DNA of 36,957 nucleotides from an uncultured Pelagibacteraceae bacterium (GTDB taxonomy: Bacteria > Pseudomonadota > Alphaproteobacteria > Pelagibacterales > Pelagibacteraceae). Under the pieces are notes generated by a model. The model saw only the letters and a list, made by a program, of their open reading frames with translations. It was not told the DNA's origin and made no database searches. The stretch lies in NCBI GenBank assembly GCA_902578325.1, contig CACHCM010000007.1, positions 1-36,957 of the forward strand, read 5' to 3'. The translations under genes and the position numbers were made by a program. This document shows positions 16,104-24,819 of the stretch, piece after piece; the stretch's first letter is position 1, and the number at the start of each line of letters is the position of its first letter.

Positions 16104-17348
16104 ATGTTTAAAATAATCAGAATATTGATTTTTATTATAAAATTGCCAATCTATATTTTTTGTATTTTTTTAAGCTTTTTTTTATTAATAATTAATTTGT
16201 TTTATAGAGTAAAAACTTACGAAGTTGATGTTGCAACTTTTGGTCATTTTTTTAATGATTTTAATTTAACTAATATTTATTCAAAAATAAATAAGATAAA
16301 AGTTATAGGATCTATTGTTGGATTAAAACATTATCATAATAAATATATTCTATCGGTTGTTAGAAAAGAATTTGTTACATCATTTTTATTTAAGTATTTA
16401 GATTTTATAAATAGAAAGATGCCTTGGGCTAAGTTTGTAACCATACCTAGTTTTAGAAAAGAAAGTTCTTTTGATTTAGATGGGTTGGTGTTTTCCAATC
16501 CTAGTTTAATTTTTAAATTTAATGATAATGAGGATCAATATTGTTTAAATTTTTTAGAAAATAAGGGAATTAAAAAAAATGATAAATTCATACTTTTAAA
16601 CTTGAGAGATAATTATTTTTATAATCAAATTTTTAATTATAAGGCAGATAATCTTAATATTACCAGAAACCAAATTAGAATTGAAAATTGTATTAAACCC
16701 TTAGAATACCTATCAAGTAAAGGTTTTAAAATTATAAGATGGGGAAGATTTAGAAAGAAGATTCATGTACCAAGTACAATAAATTTTTATGATTTTTCAT
16801 TAGATGAGACGATACCTCATATTTTAGATGTTTGGCTTCCTAAAAATTGTTCATTTTCTATAGGTACAGATAGTGGACCTGACACAATTGTTGGTAACTT
16901 TAATAATTTGATGTGTATATTGGGCATGTGGCCACTATATTATTCAAGAAGTTTTTTTAAATGTATCACTCTTCCAGCTGATGCACGATGGTTAGATAGT
17001 AAAAAAAATTTAAATTTGAGGGAAATGTGTGAGTTTCATTCGAATGAAAATTACATAGATGAATTGAAATTAAAAAACATTGAGTTTATCAAAAATTCTG
17101 ATGAGCAAATCTTCGATGTAATAAATCAAACATTTCAAATTTATGAAGGTAAATATAGCTTTTCTCCAGAACTATTAAAAAAGCAGGAGAAATATTGGTC
17201 ATCTTTTTTACAATGGGACATTAATTCAGAAAAAAATTATCCTCAAAAAAAAATACAAAAAAGATTTATGGGATTTAAACATCCTTCAGCACTTATAGCT
17301 GATACTTTTTTAAAAGAAAAAAAAGAAGATTGGTTTGATATTAATTAA
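16104..17348 (+). CDS. TIGR04372-type putative glycosyltransferase with N-terminal membrane segment
   Basis: A 414-residue protein. A hydrophobic stretch covers residues about 5-32. The C-terminal half carries features I associate with TIGR04372 glycosyltransferases: ILLNLRDNYFY, RNQIRIENCIKPLEYL, GFKIIRWG and SFSIGTDSGPDTI, the last resembling the GT-B donor site with its heptosyltransferase-like TDSG. Transfer of a sugar at the inner membrane during glycan assembly is the likely role. Its last eight bases overlap the end of the DUF6580-like gene on the minus strand. The family is moderately sure; the sugar is unknown. Confidence 0.75.
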   Translation: MFKIIRILIFIIKLPIYIFCIFLSFFLLIINLFYRVKTYEVDVATFGHFFNDFNLTNIYSKINKIKVIGSIVGLKHYHNKYILSVVRKEFVTSFLFKYLDFINRKMPWAKFVTIPSFRKESSFDLDGLVFSNPSLIFKFNDNEDQYCLNFLENKGIKKNDKFILLNLRDNYFYNQIFNYKADNLNITRNQIRIENCIKPLEYLSSKGFKIIRWGRFRKKIHVPSTINFYDFSLDETIPHILDVWLPKNCSFSIGTDSGPDTIVGNFNNLMCILGMWPLYYSRSFFKCITLPADARWLDSKKNLNLREMCEFHSNENYIDELKLKNIEFIKNSDEQIFDVINQTFQIYEGKYSFSPELLKKQEKYWSSFLQWDINSEKNYPQKKIQKRFMGFKHPSALIADTFLKEKKEDWFDIN

Positions 17349-17847
17349 AATAAATTTTAGATTTTGACGTAAAATAATATATTAGTGTCTCTATAACAAC
17401 TGAAAATAATAAAGTAGAAATTAAAGTATAACCAAAAAAAGGTAATGCCAGTACATAACAATTTGTTAAACCAGCTAAAGTATAACCATAGGATCCGTTC
17501 AACCATACTCCAAAATTTGTTAGAATATAAAATATTAATGCACCACCAAGTGCCCCAAATATTCTGAATAATATTGATTTGTTAAAATATTTTGACAGTA
17601 TTCCTATCAATACCACGCTACCCATTGTAAAAAACATAGTTAAGTGAAATCCAATAACTAAGTCTGTAAAGAATAAAGCCAAAACAACGATAGGTATAAA
17701 TTTAATCCCAAAAACTGCTGGAATATAAAAACTTAACGCTAAAAGACTTGTGAAATTTGGTGGGTGAGGAATAAATCTACTAGCAGATAATGCTATTAAC
17801 ACTCCAAAGGCAACTTTAAGGTAATTCATCAAATTATAGTACCACAT
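17341..17847 (-). CDS. DUF6580-like small integral membrane protein, second gene of B12 operon
   Basis: A 168-residue protein with about five hydrophobic segments and few charges. FIPHPPNFTSLLALSFY, FFTDLVIGFH, YILTNFGVWL and NCYVLALPFFGYTLI are hallmarks of the family I know as DUF6580. It resembles the substrate-binding (S) components of ECF vitamin transporters in size and topology. It starts 20 bases after the BtuB stop and lies under the same cobalamin riboswitch, so it probably helps move cobalamin or a precursor across the inner membrane. The start could also be the ATG encoding MNYLK at 17829, because the first residues (MWYYNL) lack a clear ribosome site. No BtuCDF genes are in the window. 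Confidence 0.8.
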   Translation of the reverse strand: MWYYNLMNYLKVAFGVLIALSASRFIPHPPNFTSLLALSFYIPAVFGIKFIPIVVLALFFTDLVIGFHLTMFFTMGSVVLIGILSKYFNKSILFRIFGALGGALIFYILTNFGVWLNGSYGYTLAGLTNCYVLALPFFGYTLISTLLFSVVIETLIYYFTSKSKIYFN

Positions 17848-17867
17848 AAAACTTGCAAGACAACAAT

Positions 17868-19736
17868 TTAATAGTTAATTCCAAATTTAAAAATTCTGCC
17901 CTCATGATTATACCCGTGGGGTCTTTGATATGACTCATTTAAAGCATTAGTAATTTTAATAAAAAAATCACCGTTATTCAATTTTTTTGAAATTTTAAGG
18001 TCTACTAAGTCGGTACTATCCATTTCGATAGTACTGAAATTTGAGGAGTGAGTATCAAAATGTTTTCCATAATGATTATATTTTAAATTTAAATTCAAAT
18101 TACCGAAAAAATTACTATTAATTATTTTTGAAAAGTTTATGCCATAATTTTTTTCTGGTCTTCTTAATTGGTCAGCACCATTCTCTTTTTCTGATGATAA
18201 AAATGATGAGAAAAAATTTATATTAGAATTTTTAAATTTTAAATTTACCTGATTACTAAAACCTGATTGATTTAAATCTATATTATCACTGTCATTTTGA
18301 TATTTATTATTTAAATATTCGATATTATTTTGTATGTTTGCTCTAAAAGCTCTAAGAGATAAATTTAAATTTTCGTTAAATGATATTTTCGAATAAATTT
18401 CATAAGTATTACTTTTTTCAGGATTTAAATCTTTATTACCGGAATAACCAAAGTTATCTGTTCCAAACATTTCGTAAAGAGTGGGATTTCTTAAACCATT
18501 CATATAGGAAAACCCTAAATTAAATTTATTAAATTTTTGTTCTAAATTTACTTTATATGTATTATTTCTTTTTGTTTGTTTATGAACATCACTTCTTCCA
18601 AATAATGAAATATTTGAATTTTCAAAGATATTCCAACCTAAATTACCGTGTATAGCTAAATTATCTGAATGACCTTTTGTTGATGCTGTATATGATCCTC
18701 TGTTGTTAAAATACCCCCAATCGTACTTATATTCTGAGCCTAATCCATAAGATAATTTGCTATTAATTATTTTCGATAAATCATATTTAAAACCAAAAAC
18801 TTCACTTTTATATGTATCTATGGTTCCTAATTCGTCATATTCTCTATCGTAAATATTGTAATAAAATTTATAGTTATTTTTTTTAGTCTCAGTTAAATTC
18901 TCTAAACCAAATTGTATAGACCCCATCTTATTATCACCCTCATAACCAATTTGATTTGAATTACTATTGTCGTATTCCGCTTTTGTTTGTCTTATATATG
19001 TTGTTTTATATATTCTTAAATTTTCATTTAAAAATTTTTCATAGTTTATATTTGTAGAATAATTCTCAAGAGCATCTTTTTCATCTTTTGAATTTCCTCT
19101 AGCACTTACAGTTGAATTTTTTACACTGCCTACTTTAATATTCAGTGAAGATTCATCGTAAACATAGGTTTTGTTTCCAGATAATTCATAATTTGCACTG
19201 TTATCAGTTGTTACAAAAAAAGTATCTTTATAATCACCTGTTAAGATAATATTCACCGCTCCTCCGATTGCATTAGTTCCAAAATGAGTAGCGCTAGAAC
19301 CAGGATAAATTTCAATTTGTTGAACTGTTTGAATAAAATCAACTCCAAAATCATGTAATCCTTGAGTAGTAGATTGGTCATTAATTGGTATCCCATTTAT
19401 CATTACCAAGGTATGATTTGATCCAGTTCCTCTCATAAACATAGAGGCTTGTTGACCTTTTGGTCCAGATTGAGTGATGTTAATATCGGGCACAGATTCT
19501 AAGACGTCAATTAAATCTACTGCACCACTTTCTTCGATTTGTTTTTTTGTAATTATAGTTTTGTTAATTCCAGACTTTGAAAAGTTTGATGAATTTGGAG
19601 TTAAACTAATAACTTCTATACATGGAATTTTATTTTTGTTATCCCATCTACATGTGTAATTAGAATTTTTATCTGCAGCAAATACTAGATTTGAAAATAT
19701 TAAATTAAAAAGTATATATACAATTAGCCTCGGCAT
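17868..19736 (-). CDS. btuB: TonB-dependent vitamin B12 receptor, BtuB-like
   Basis: A 622-residue outer-membrane receptor, the usual length for BtuB. Residues 1-20 are a signal peptide ending FAAD. The plug has ESGAVDLIDVLESVPDI, FMRGTGSNHTLVMINGIPI, GVDFIQTVQQIEIYPG, and GTNAIGGAVNI. The barrel contains GLRNPTLYEMFG and LNPEKSNTYE and ends in FGINY with a terminal aromatic for outer-membrane insertion. Assignment to cobalamin comes from BtuB-like motifs plus the riboswitch just upstream. Two cysteines near residues 28 and 39 (TCRWDNKNKIPCIEV) flank the probable TonB-box region; such a pair is not typical. The start is set by a good ribosome site AAGGGAG four bases before the ATG. Confidence 0.92.
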   Translation of the reverse strand: MPRLIVYILFNLIFSNLVFAADKNSNYTCRWDNKNKIPCIEVISLTPNSSNFSKSGINKTIITKKQIEESGAVDLIDVLESVPDINITQSGPKGQQASMFMRGTGSNHTLVMINGIPINDQSTTQGLHDFGVDFIQTVQQIEIYPGSSATHFGTNAIGGAVNIILTGDYKDTFFVTTDNSANYELSGNKTYVYDESSLNIKVGSVKNSTVSARGNSKDEKDALENYSTNINYEKFLNENLRIYKTTYIRQTKAEYDNSNSNQIGYEGDNKMGSIQFGLENLTETKKNNYKFYYNIYDREYDELGTIDTYKSEVFGFKYDLSKIINSKLSYGLGSEYKYDWGYFNNRGSYTASTKGHSDNLAIHGNLGWNIFENSNISLFGRSDVHKQTKRNNTYKVNLEQKFNKFNLGFSYMNGLRNPTLYEMFGTDNFGYSGNKDLNPEKSNTYEIYSKISFNENLNLSLRAFRANIQNNIEYLNNKYQNDSDNIDLNQSGFSNQVNLKFKNSNINFFSSFLSSEKENGADQLRRPEKNYGINFSKIINSNFFGNLNLNLKYNHYGKHFDTHSSNFSTIEMDSTDLVDLKISKKLNNGDFFIKITNALNESYQRPHGYNHEGRIFKFGINY

Positions 19737-19740
19737 AATT

Positions 19741-19747
19741 CTCCCTT
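19741..19747 (-). promoter_or_regulatory. Strong ribosome binding site of btuB
   Basis: AAGGGAG on the minus strand, four bases before the ATG. Most genes here lack a clear Shine-Dalgarno, so this one stands out and fits translational control by the riboswitch just upstream. Confidence 0.75.
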
Positions 19748-19751
19748 ATAT

Positions 19752-19916
19752 TTTGTTGAGCCTCTGCTAATTTTTCATTGTAGAACTAGACTTTTCCTGG
19801 CCTTCATTCAACAAAGGACTAAGTTGGGCGGCACTCGGACTTTAACATTTATTAAGTTATTACCGTTGCAGGAACAGTTAATGATTTTCACATTATTCCC
19901 CACCAAGATTCAACTT
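19752..19916 (-). ncRNA. Cobalamin riboswitch (leader of btuB)
   Basis: Read on the minus strand, the leader contains GGTGGGGAA, GTGAAAATC, the conserved core CCTGCAACGGTAA (19860-19872) and the B12 box AAGTCCGAGTGCCGCC (19827-19842). AAGTTG at 19911-19916 pairs with CAACTT at 19821-19826 to close helix P1, bounding an aptamer of about 96 nt. Downstream, TTTGTTGA (19808-19815) can pair with TCAACAAA (19752-19759), ending five bases before the ribosome site. The expression platform therefore probably works on translation; I see no U-tract terminator. The family represses B12 transport or synthesis genes when adenosylcobalamin is abundant, which matches the receptor downstream. Confidence 0.94.
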
Positions 19917-19923
19917 AATTTTT

Positions 19924-19952
19924 TAAATATCAAATTTTTAAAATTGTGTCAA
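19924..19952 (-). promoter_or_regulatory. Promoter of the riboswitch-btuB operon
   Basis: On the minus strand a perfect -35 TTGACA (19947-19952), a 17-base spacer and -10 TATTTA (19924-19929). The predicted start of transcription falls near 19917, one base before the P1 helix of the riboswitch, an independent fit between promoter and aptamer boundaries. Confidence 0.75.
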
Positions 19953-20005
19953 TCTATAAGTATTTCGTTGGTTTAGTATATAAAACATATGTATAAGAGT
20001 GGCTC

Positions 20006-20956
20006 ATGAGAAAAAAAATTCTAGTAACTGGAGGATCGGGATACAAGGGTGTCAAACTTATTAAAAGATTAGTAGATGAAGGCTATGATGTAATTAACTT
20101 AGATTTAAATTATTTTGGAAATTACTTTATAAATAGCAGTCATATAAAAAACTATAAATTAGATATTTTACAAATTCAAAAGTTGAACTTAAAAAATGTT
20201 TACGCTTGTATTCATTTAGCATGTATAGCAAATGATCCAATGGTAGATTTAAATCCAAGTTTAAGTTGGGAAACATCTGCATTAGGAACAAAGCTATTAA
20301 TGGATCATTTAATTAAATATAACGTTAAAAAAATTATTTATGCCTCCTCTGGCTCTGTTTATGGCATTAAAAAAGAAAAGAGAGTAACCGAAGATTTAGA
20401 ATTAAAACCCATATCTACTTATAACAAAGTTAAAATGGTAACTGAGAGAACAATACTATCATACAAAAATGACATTAATGTCGTTATACTTAGGCCAGCT
20501 ACAGTTTGTGGATTTGCTCCAAGAATGAGATTAGATGTAACTGTAAATATGTTGACATTTCAAGCATTAAAAAATGGAAAAATGACAATATTTGGAGGTG
20601 CACAAAAAAGACCGAATGTTCACATTGATGACATAATAAATGCATACTTATTTTTTTTAAAAAAAAATATAAAAGACAATATTTTTAATATTGGTTTTGA
20701 AAATTTATCTATTTTAAAAATTGCACAAATGGTTTCCTCTGAAATTCCATCTGACATAAAAATAATAAAAAAATTTGTAGATGTTAGAAGCTATAATTTA
20801 GACTCATCTAAATTATTAAAACATGGTTTTAAACCAAATAAAGGTATAATTGATGCAATTAGAGAATTAAAAAAATTTTATGCAGAAAAAAAATTTAAGG
20901 ATAAGCCTAACTTTCATTCAATATCATGGTTAAGAGAAAAGTTAAAAAAGCATTAG
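20006..20956 (+). CDS. NAD-dependent epimerase/dehydratase-family SDR, paralogue of 14161
   Basis: A 316-residue extended SDR: GGSGYKG loop, HLACIANDPMVDLNPS, SSGSVYG, TYNKVKMVTE (intact YxxxK), RPATVCGFAPRMRLDVTVN, RPNVHIDDI and IFNIGFEN. It shares the ANDP and TVxGxxPRxRxD signatures with the minus-strand SDR at 14161, so both belong to one subgroup. NDP-sugar epimerase or dehydratase activity is expected. It begins 53 bases beyond the btuB promoter, diverging from it; TTGGTT and TATAAG with an 18-base spacer (19968-19997) may be its own promoter, giving a very short leader. It overlaps the next SDR by 31 bases. Confidence 0.87.
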   Translation: MRKKILVTGGSGYKGVKLIKRLVDEGYDVINLDLNYFGNYFINSSHIKNYKLDILQIQKLNLKNVYACIHLACIANDPMVDLNPSLSWETSALGTKLLMDHLIKYNVKKIIYASSGSVYGIKKEKRVTEDLELKPISTYNKVKMVTERTILSYKNDINVVILRPATVCGFAPRMRLDVTVNMLTFQALKNGKMTIFGGAQKRPNVHIDDIINAYLFFLKKNIKDNIFNIGFENLSILKIAQMVSSEIPSDIKIIKKFVDVRSYNLDSSKLLKHGFKPNKGIIDAIRELKKFYAEKKFKDKPNFHSISWLREKLKKH

Positions 20957-21921
20957 TTATAGGATCAAATAGTTTCTCTGCAGGATCTTTAATTGAAAAT
21001 TTATTAAAAAAAAATTTTTATGTGATTGGAATTAGCAGATCAAAAATAAATAATAAAAAATTTCAGAGATTTAGTCTTGGTAATAAAAATTATAAATTTT
21101 ATAAACTAGATATAAATAAAAATAAAAATAAAATTTTAGAGATTATTAAGAGTTTCAAGCCAGGCTTTATAATAAATTATGCATCGCAAAGCATGGTAGG
21201 ACAAAGTTGGAAAGATCCTGAAGATTGGTTTTTAACTAATTCATTAAGCACAATAAAATTATATAGCGGTCTTTCAAAACAAAATTTTAAATTTAAATTA
21301 ATTCATATTTCAACCCCTGAAATTTATGGTAATATCAAAAAAAAAGTAATTGAGAATAATAATTACAATCCAACTACACCATACGCTGTTTCTAGGGTTA
21401 CAGCTGATCAATATTTAAAAATCTTAAATGATGTTGATAAAATTGATTCATGCTCAATTAGGGCAAGCAATGTATACGGTGAATATCAAAGGTTATACAG
21501 AATAATACCCAAAACTATTTACTCTATTTTAAAGAAAAAGAAATTAAATCTTGATGGGGGTGGAATATCAGAGAGAAACTTTATTCATATTGATGATGTT
21601 TCAAATGCAACGTATAAAATTATGACAAAAGGAAAAAAGGGTGAAATTTATCATATTTCATCTAACGAAATTATTTCAATTAAAAAACTTGTAAAACTAA
21701 TATGTAAAAAAATGAATTATGATTTTGATAAACTTGTTAATATTGTACCTGAAAGATTAGGAAAAGATAAATCTTATAGCCTTGCAAATAAAAAAATAAA
21801 AAAGCTTGGCTGGAAACCACATATATCTTTATCTAAAGGTTTGGATCGATGTATCAAAAATATTATTGAAAATATTAGTGAATTTAAAAAATTAGATGAA
21901 AATTATGTTCATAAAAAATAA
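20926..21921 (+). CDS. SDR of the GDP-mannose/dTDP-glucose dehydratase-like group (YxxxR variant)
   Basis: A 331-residue SDR. The nucleotide loop is GSNSFSAGSL rather than GxxGFxG; then INYASQSMVGQSWKDPEDW, ISTPEIYG, PTTPYAVSRVTADQ, RASNVYGEYQRLYRIIPKTI, LDGGGISERNFIHIDDV and VPERLGKDKSY. The overall pattern is that of sugar-nucleotide dehydratases, but the catalytic YxxxK reads YAVSR. I believe Arg here recurs in the subgroup with SNSFS and YRIIP, so it need not mean inactivity. It overlaps the preceding SDR by 31 bases and is followed by a 153-base gap containing a TATAAT (22037-22042), a likely -10 for the transketolase operon without a good -35. Confidence 0.83.
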   Translation: MVKRKVKKALVIGSNSFSAGSLIENLLKKNFYVIGISRSKINNKKFQRFSLGNKNYKFYKLDINKNKNKILEIIKSFKPGFIINYASQSMVGQSWKDPEDWFLTNSLSTIKLYSGLSKQNFKFKLIHISTPEIYGNIKKKVIENNNYNPTTPYAVSRVTADQYLKILNDVDKIDSCSIRASNVYGEYQRLYRIIPKTIYSILKKKKLNLDGGGISERNFIHIDDVSNATYKIMTKGKKGEIYHISSNEIISIKKLVKLICKKMNYDFDKLVNIVPERLGKDKSYSLANKKIKKLGWKPHISLSKGLDRCIKNIIENISEFKKLDENYVHKK

Positions 21922-22074
21922 AAATTTTATAAACTTTTCAGTCTTAATAAACTTTTTTTTATTTTTAAAAATGAATAATTTAGTAGACATGGGTTTGATT
22001 TATATTTTTAAGAATATTATCTTTAGAAATTTTTCATATAATATATAGATATAAAATTATAATTACTAAAATAA

Positions 22075-22878
22075 ATGCAAAATAAGTTTTTACTTTCCAA
22101 AGATAGATGCAAGTTATCCAGAAAAAGAATCTTGGATATATCGCAACAAGTAAAAGCGATACATGCTGCAGGAGCATTTTCCTCTATTGAGATTGTTGAT
22201 GCAATTTATTATTTTTTGATGAAAAAAAAGAAAAATAAATTTTTTGATACATTTTTGATGTCTAAAGGCCATGGTTGTATGGCTCAATATGTTGCACTGG
22301 AAAAATTGAAAATTTTAAAAAAAAAAGATTTAGATCAGTATTGTACTAAAAATGGTATTCTTGGTTGTCATCCAGATTATGGAAATCCAGGAATTGAAGC
22401 ATCTACAGGTTCTTTAGGACATGGTATGGGTTTAGCAGTGGGAATATCACATTCAGATGTAATACTAAATAATAAAAAAAAATTATTTGTTTTATTAAGT
22501 GACGGTGAATTTCAAGAGGGATCTACTTGGGAAAACATGATGATGGCTGCTAATCTAAATTTAAAAAACTTAACTTGTTTTATTGATCATAATGGTTCTC
22601 AATCATTTGGAATTACAAAATACACTCATCCAAATTTTTATCCTTTAGTAGAAAAGATCAAATCTTTTGGATGGGAGTGTAAAAGCGTTAATGGTCATAA
22701 TGTGAGCTCAATTATTAACGCATACAAAACAAAAAAAACAAATAAGCCTTTAATGATAGTCTGCAATACAATTAAAGGTAAAGGGGTTTCTTTTATGGAA
22801 AATAAGCCTATTTGGCATTACAGATCTCCTAATAAAGAAGAGTATAAAATAGCAATTAAAGAAATATTAAAAAAATGA
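22075..22878 (+). CDS. Transketolase, N-terminal (TPP-binding) subunit
   Basis: A 267-residue protein equal to the first domain of transketolase. FLMSKGHGCMAQY, GCHPDYGNPGIEASTGSLGHGMGLAVG and the thiamine-diphosphate motif SDGEFQEGSTWE...NHNG-type segment (FIDHNG) are clear. The GDG of the motif is SDG. It overlaps the C-terminal subunit gene by four bases, the usual arrangement of split transketolases. Split pairs beside sugar-nucleotide genes probably transfer a two-carbon ketol unit to build a branched or longer sugar, not central pentose metabolism. Upstream are two SDRs; downstream are an alcohol dehydrogenase and methyltransferases. Confidence 0.92.
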   Translation: MQNKFLLSKDRCKLSRKRILDISQQVKAIHAAGAFSSIEIVDAIYYFLMKKKKNKFFDTFLMSKGHGCMAQYVALEKLKILKKKDLDQYCTKNGILGCHPDYGNPGIEASTGSLGHGMGLAVGISHSDVILNNKKKLFVLLSDGEFQEGSTWENMMMAANLNLKNLTCFIDHNGSQSFGITKYTHPNFYPLVEKIKSFGWECKSVNGHNVSSIINAYKTKKTNKPLMIVCNTIKGKGVSFMENKPIWHYRSPNKEEYKIAIKEILKK

Positions 22879-23789
22879 GAAATAAATTTGCAGAGGTGAT
22901 TTATAGAGAGTCTACTAAAAATTCAAAAATATGTGTAGTTGTTGCAGATATTTCTCCCGCAGGTTCAATGAATCTTTTTAGGTCAAAGTATCCAAAGAGA
23001 TTTATTAATACTGGAGTTGCTGAGCAGTCTATGATTGGAATTGCTGCTGGCATGGCATTAAGAGGATTAAAACCCTTTTGTTATACAATTGCTACATTCT
23101 CACTTTATAGACCATTTGAAATGATAAGAGTTGATTTATGTTATCAAAATCTTCCCGTAACAGTGGTTGGTATGGGAACTGGAACGGTTTATTCCACATT
23201 AGGAGGGACACATTTAACTCAAGAAGATATATCTATTGCCAGATCAGTTCCTAATATGAACATTATAGCTCCTTGTGATCCAGTTGAGCTTGAAGATGCT
23301 TTAAAGTATTGCTGCAGACAATCAAAAGGACCAATATACTTAAGGATTGGTAAAGCTGGAGAACCAACATTTGTTAATAAAAGAAGTGAAAAATGGAAAT
23401 TTGGAAAAATAAGAAAAATTGTAAGTGGAAAAGATATCTGTATTTTAACTTTTGGTCCAATTATGGAAAAAGCTTTTAAATTAAGAGAAAAATTAAAAAA
23501 AGATGGAAACTCTGTAGAGATTAATAGTTGCCATACTCTAAAACCTTTCGATTACGTTACTTTGAAAAAAAAATTTAATAAATACAAAAAAATTATTACT
23601 ATTGAAGATCATTCTGAAATTGGTGGATTAGCGTCTATAGTAAAAGAAGCTGCTTATAACAACACTTATAAGGGCAAAATATTTAGTTTTTCTCTAAAAG
23701 ATAAATTTATTCATTGTTATGGAGATCAAAATGATCTCTTAAATAAACATGGTGTAAATGTTAATAAGTTTTATAGAAAAGTATTGTAA
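22875..23789 (+). CDS. Transketolase, C-terminal (pyrimidine-binding) subunit
   Basis: A 304-residue partner of the preceding gene. VVADISPAGSMN, FINTGVAEQSMIGIAAGMALRG (with the catalytic Glu of AEQ that activates thiamine), IATFSLYRPFEMIRVD, GGTHLTQEDISIARSVPN and IITIEDHSEIGGL show the Pyr and C-terminal domains. The two subunits must assemble to act. It ends five bases before the alcohol dehydrogenase gene. These proteins have fewer Lys-Asn runs than neighbouring glycosyltransferases, suggesting stronger conservation. Confidence 0.92.
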   Translation: MRNKFAEVIYRESTKNSKICVVVADISPAGSMNLFRSKYPKRFINTGVAEQSMIGIAAGMALRGLKPFCYTIATFSLYRPFEMIRVDLCYQNLPVTVVGMGTGTVYSTLGGTHLTQEDISIARSVPNMNIIAPCDPVELEDALKYCCRQSKGPIYLRIGKAGEPTFVNKRSEKWKFGKIRKIVSGKDICILTFGPIMEKAFKLREKLKKDGNSVEINSCHTLKPFDYVTLKKKFNKYKKIITIEDHSEIGGLASIVKEAAYNNTYKGKIFSFSLKDKFIHCYGDQNDLLNKHGVNVNKFYRKVL

Positions 23790-23794
23790 AAAAT

Positions 23795-24817
23795 ATGAAG
23801 GCTGCAATTTTAAATAAGACAAGATCAGATTTGATAGTAGATGAAGTTACTTTGCCAAAAGAACTTCTATTTGGACAGGTTCTTGTAAAGATAAAATACA
23901 GTGGGATATGTGGGTCACAAATAAATGAAATTGATGCTGCCAAAGGAGTTGATAAATACTTGCCCCATTTGTTAGGCCATGAGGGCTCAGGTATTGTAGA
24001 AAAAATTGGATCTGGAGTTAGTAAAGTCAAAATTGGAGATCATGTAGTTTTGCATTGGAGGCCCGGATCAGGAATAGAAGCACCACCAGCGAAATATTTA
24101 TGGAGAGGTCGAAAATTAAACTCAGGCAGGGTAACCACGTTCAGTGAAAAATCAATTGTGTCTGAGAATAGATTAACTGTTATTCCTAAAAATTTTAATT
24201 TAAGAGAAGCACCATTATTTGGATGTGCTATCCCAACTGCTTTTGGGGTAATTAACAATGATGCAAAAGTCAAAATTGGACAATCCGTATTGATATTTGG
24301 AATTGGAGGTGTGGGTTTAAATATTGCACAGGCTGCAAAAATGGTTTCAGCAAATCCTATTATTGGTGTGGACGTAAATAAAAAAAAATTAAATATGGGA
24401 AAGAAATTTGGATTAACTCATGATTTACTATCAGGTAAAAATATTAAAAAAAAAATATTAAATATTGTTGGGTTTTCAGGAGCAGATGTCTGTATTGATA
24501 CTACAGGTATTCCAAATGTAATAGAAACAGCATATGATTTAACTCATAAGGATGGTAAAACTATTTTAGTTGGCGTTCCTTCAAAAAAGATTAAAATATA
24601 TTCTTTACCTCTGCATTTTAAAAAAATTCTTAAAGGTTCTCATGGTGGTTCAGCTGTGCCTGACTTAGAAATTCCCAGATATATTAATTTGATAAAAAGA
24701 AAAAAAATGAGTTTAAAAAATCTCATAACTCATCAATTTAAATTAGATCAAATTAATTCAGCGATTAAATTACTTAGATCTGGGAATTCTGGAAGAATAA
24801 TTATAAAAATGAGTTAA
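23795..24817 (+). CDS. Zinc-dependent medium-chain alcohol dehydrogenase
   Basis: A 340-residue MDR enzyme. KIKYSGICGSQINEID gives the catalytic-zinc Cys, GHEGSGIVEKIGSGV the His-Glu pair, and FGIGGVGLNIAQAAK the NAD(P) loop, followed by IIGVDVNKKK. The structural-zinc loop with four cysteines is absent; instead there is HWRPGSGIEAPPAKYLWRG. I associate this loop with a subgroup that travels with split transketolases in glycan clusters. It likely oxidises or reduces a sugar hydroxyl or the ketol made by the transketolase. It sits between the transketolase and a methyltransferase with gaps of five and two bases. Confidence 0.88.
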   Translation: MKAAILNKTRSDLIVDEVTLPKELLFGQVLVKIKYSGICGSQINEIDAAKGVDKYLPHLLGHEGSGIVEKIGSGVSKVKIGDHVVLHWRPGSGIEAPPAKYLWRGRKLNSGRVTTFSEKSIVSENRLTVIPKNFNLREAPLFGCAIPTAFGVINNDAKVKIGQSVLIFGIGGVGLNIAQAAKMVSANPIIGVDVNKKKLNMGKKFGLTHDLLSGKNIKKKILNIVGFSGADVCIDTTGIPNVIETAYDLTHKDGKTILVGVPSKKIKIYSLPLHFKKILKGSHGGSAVPDLEIPRYINLIKRKKMSLKNLITHQFKLDQINSAIKLLRSGNSGRIIIKMS

Positions 24818-24819
24818 AT

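Noticed and set aside
19474-19659. 61-aa plus-strand ORF
   Set aside because: Antisense of the BtuB plug domain.
20926-21921. SDR inactivated by Lys-to-Arg change in YxxxK
   Set aside because: I recall YAVSR as common in this SDR subgroup, so it is more likely a family trait than decay.
22075-23789. Housekeeping transketolase
   Set aside because: Split form tightly packed with glycan-modification genes; a central role is less likely though not excluded.
23761-24273. 89-aa and 77-aa minus-strand ORFs
   Set aside because: Antisense shadows of the zinc alcohol dehydrogenase.
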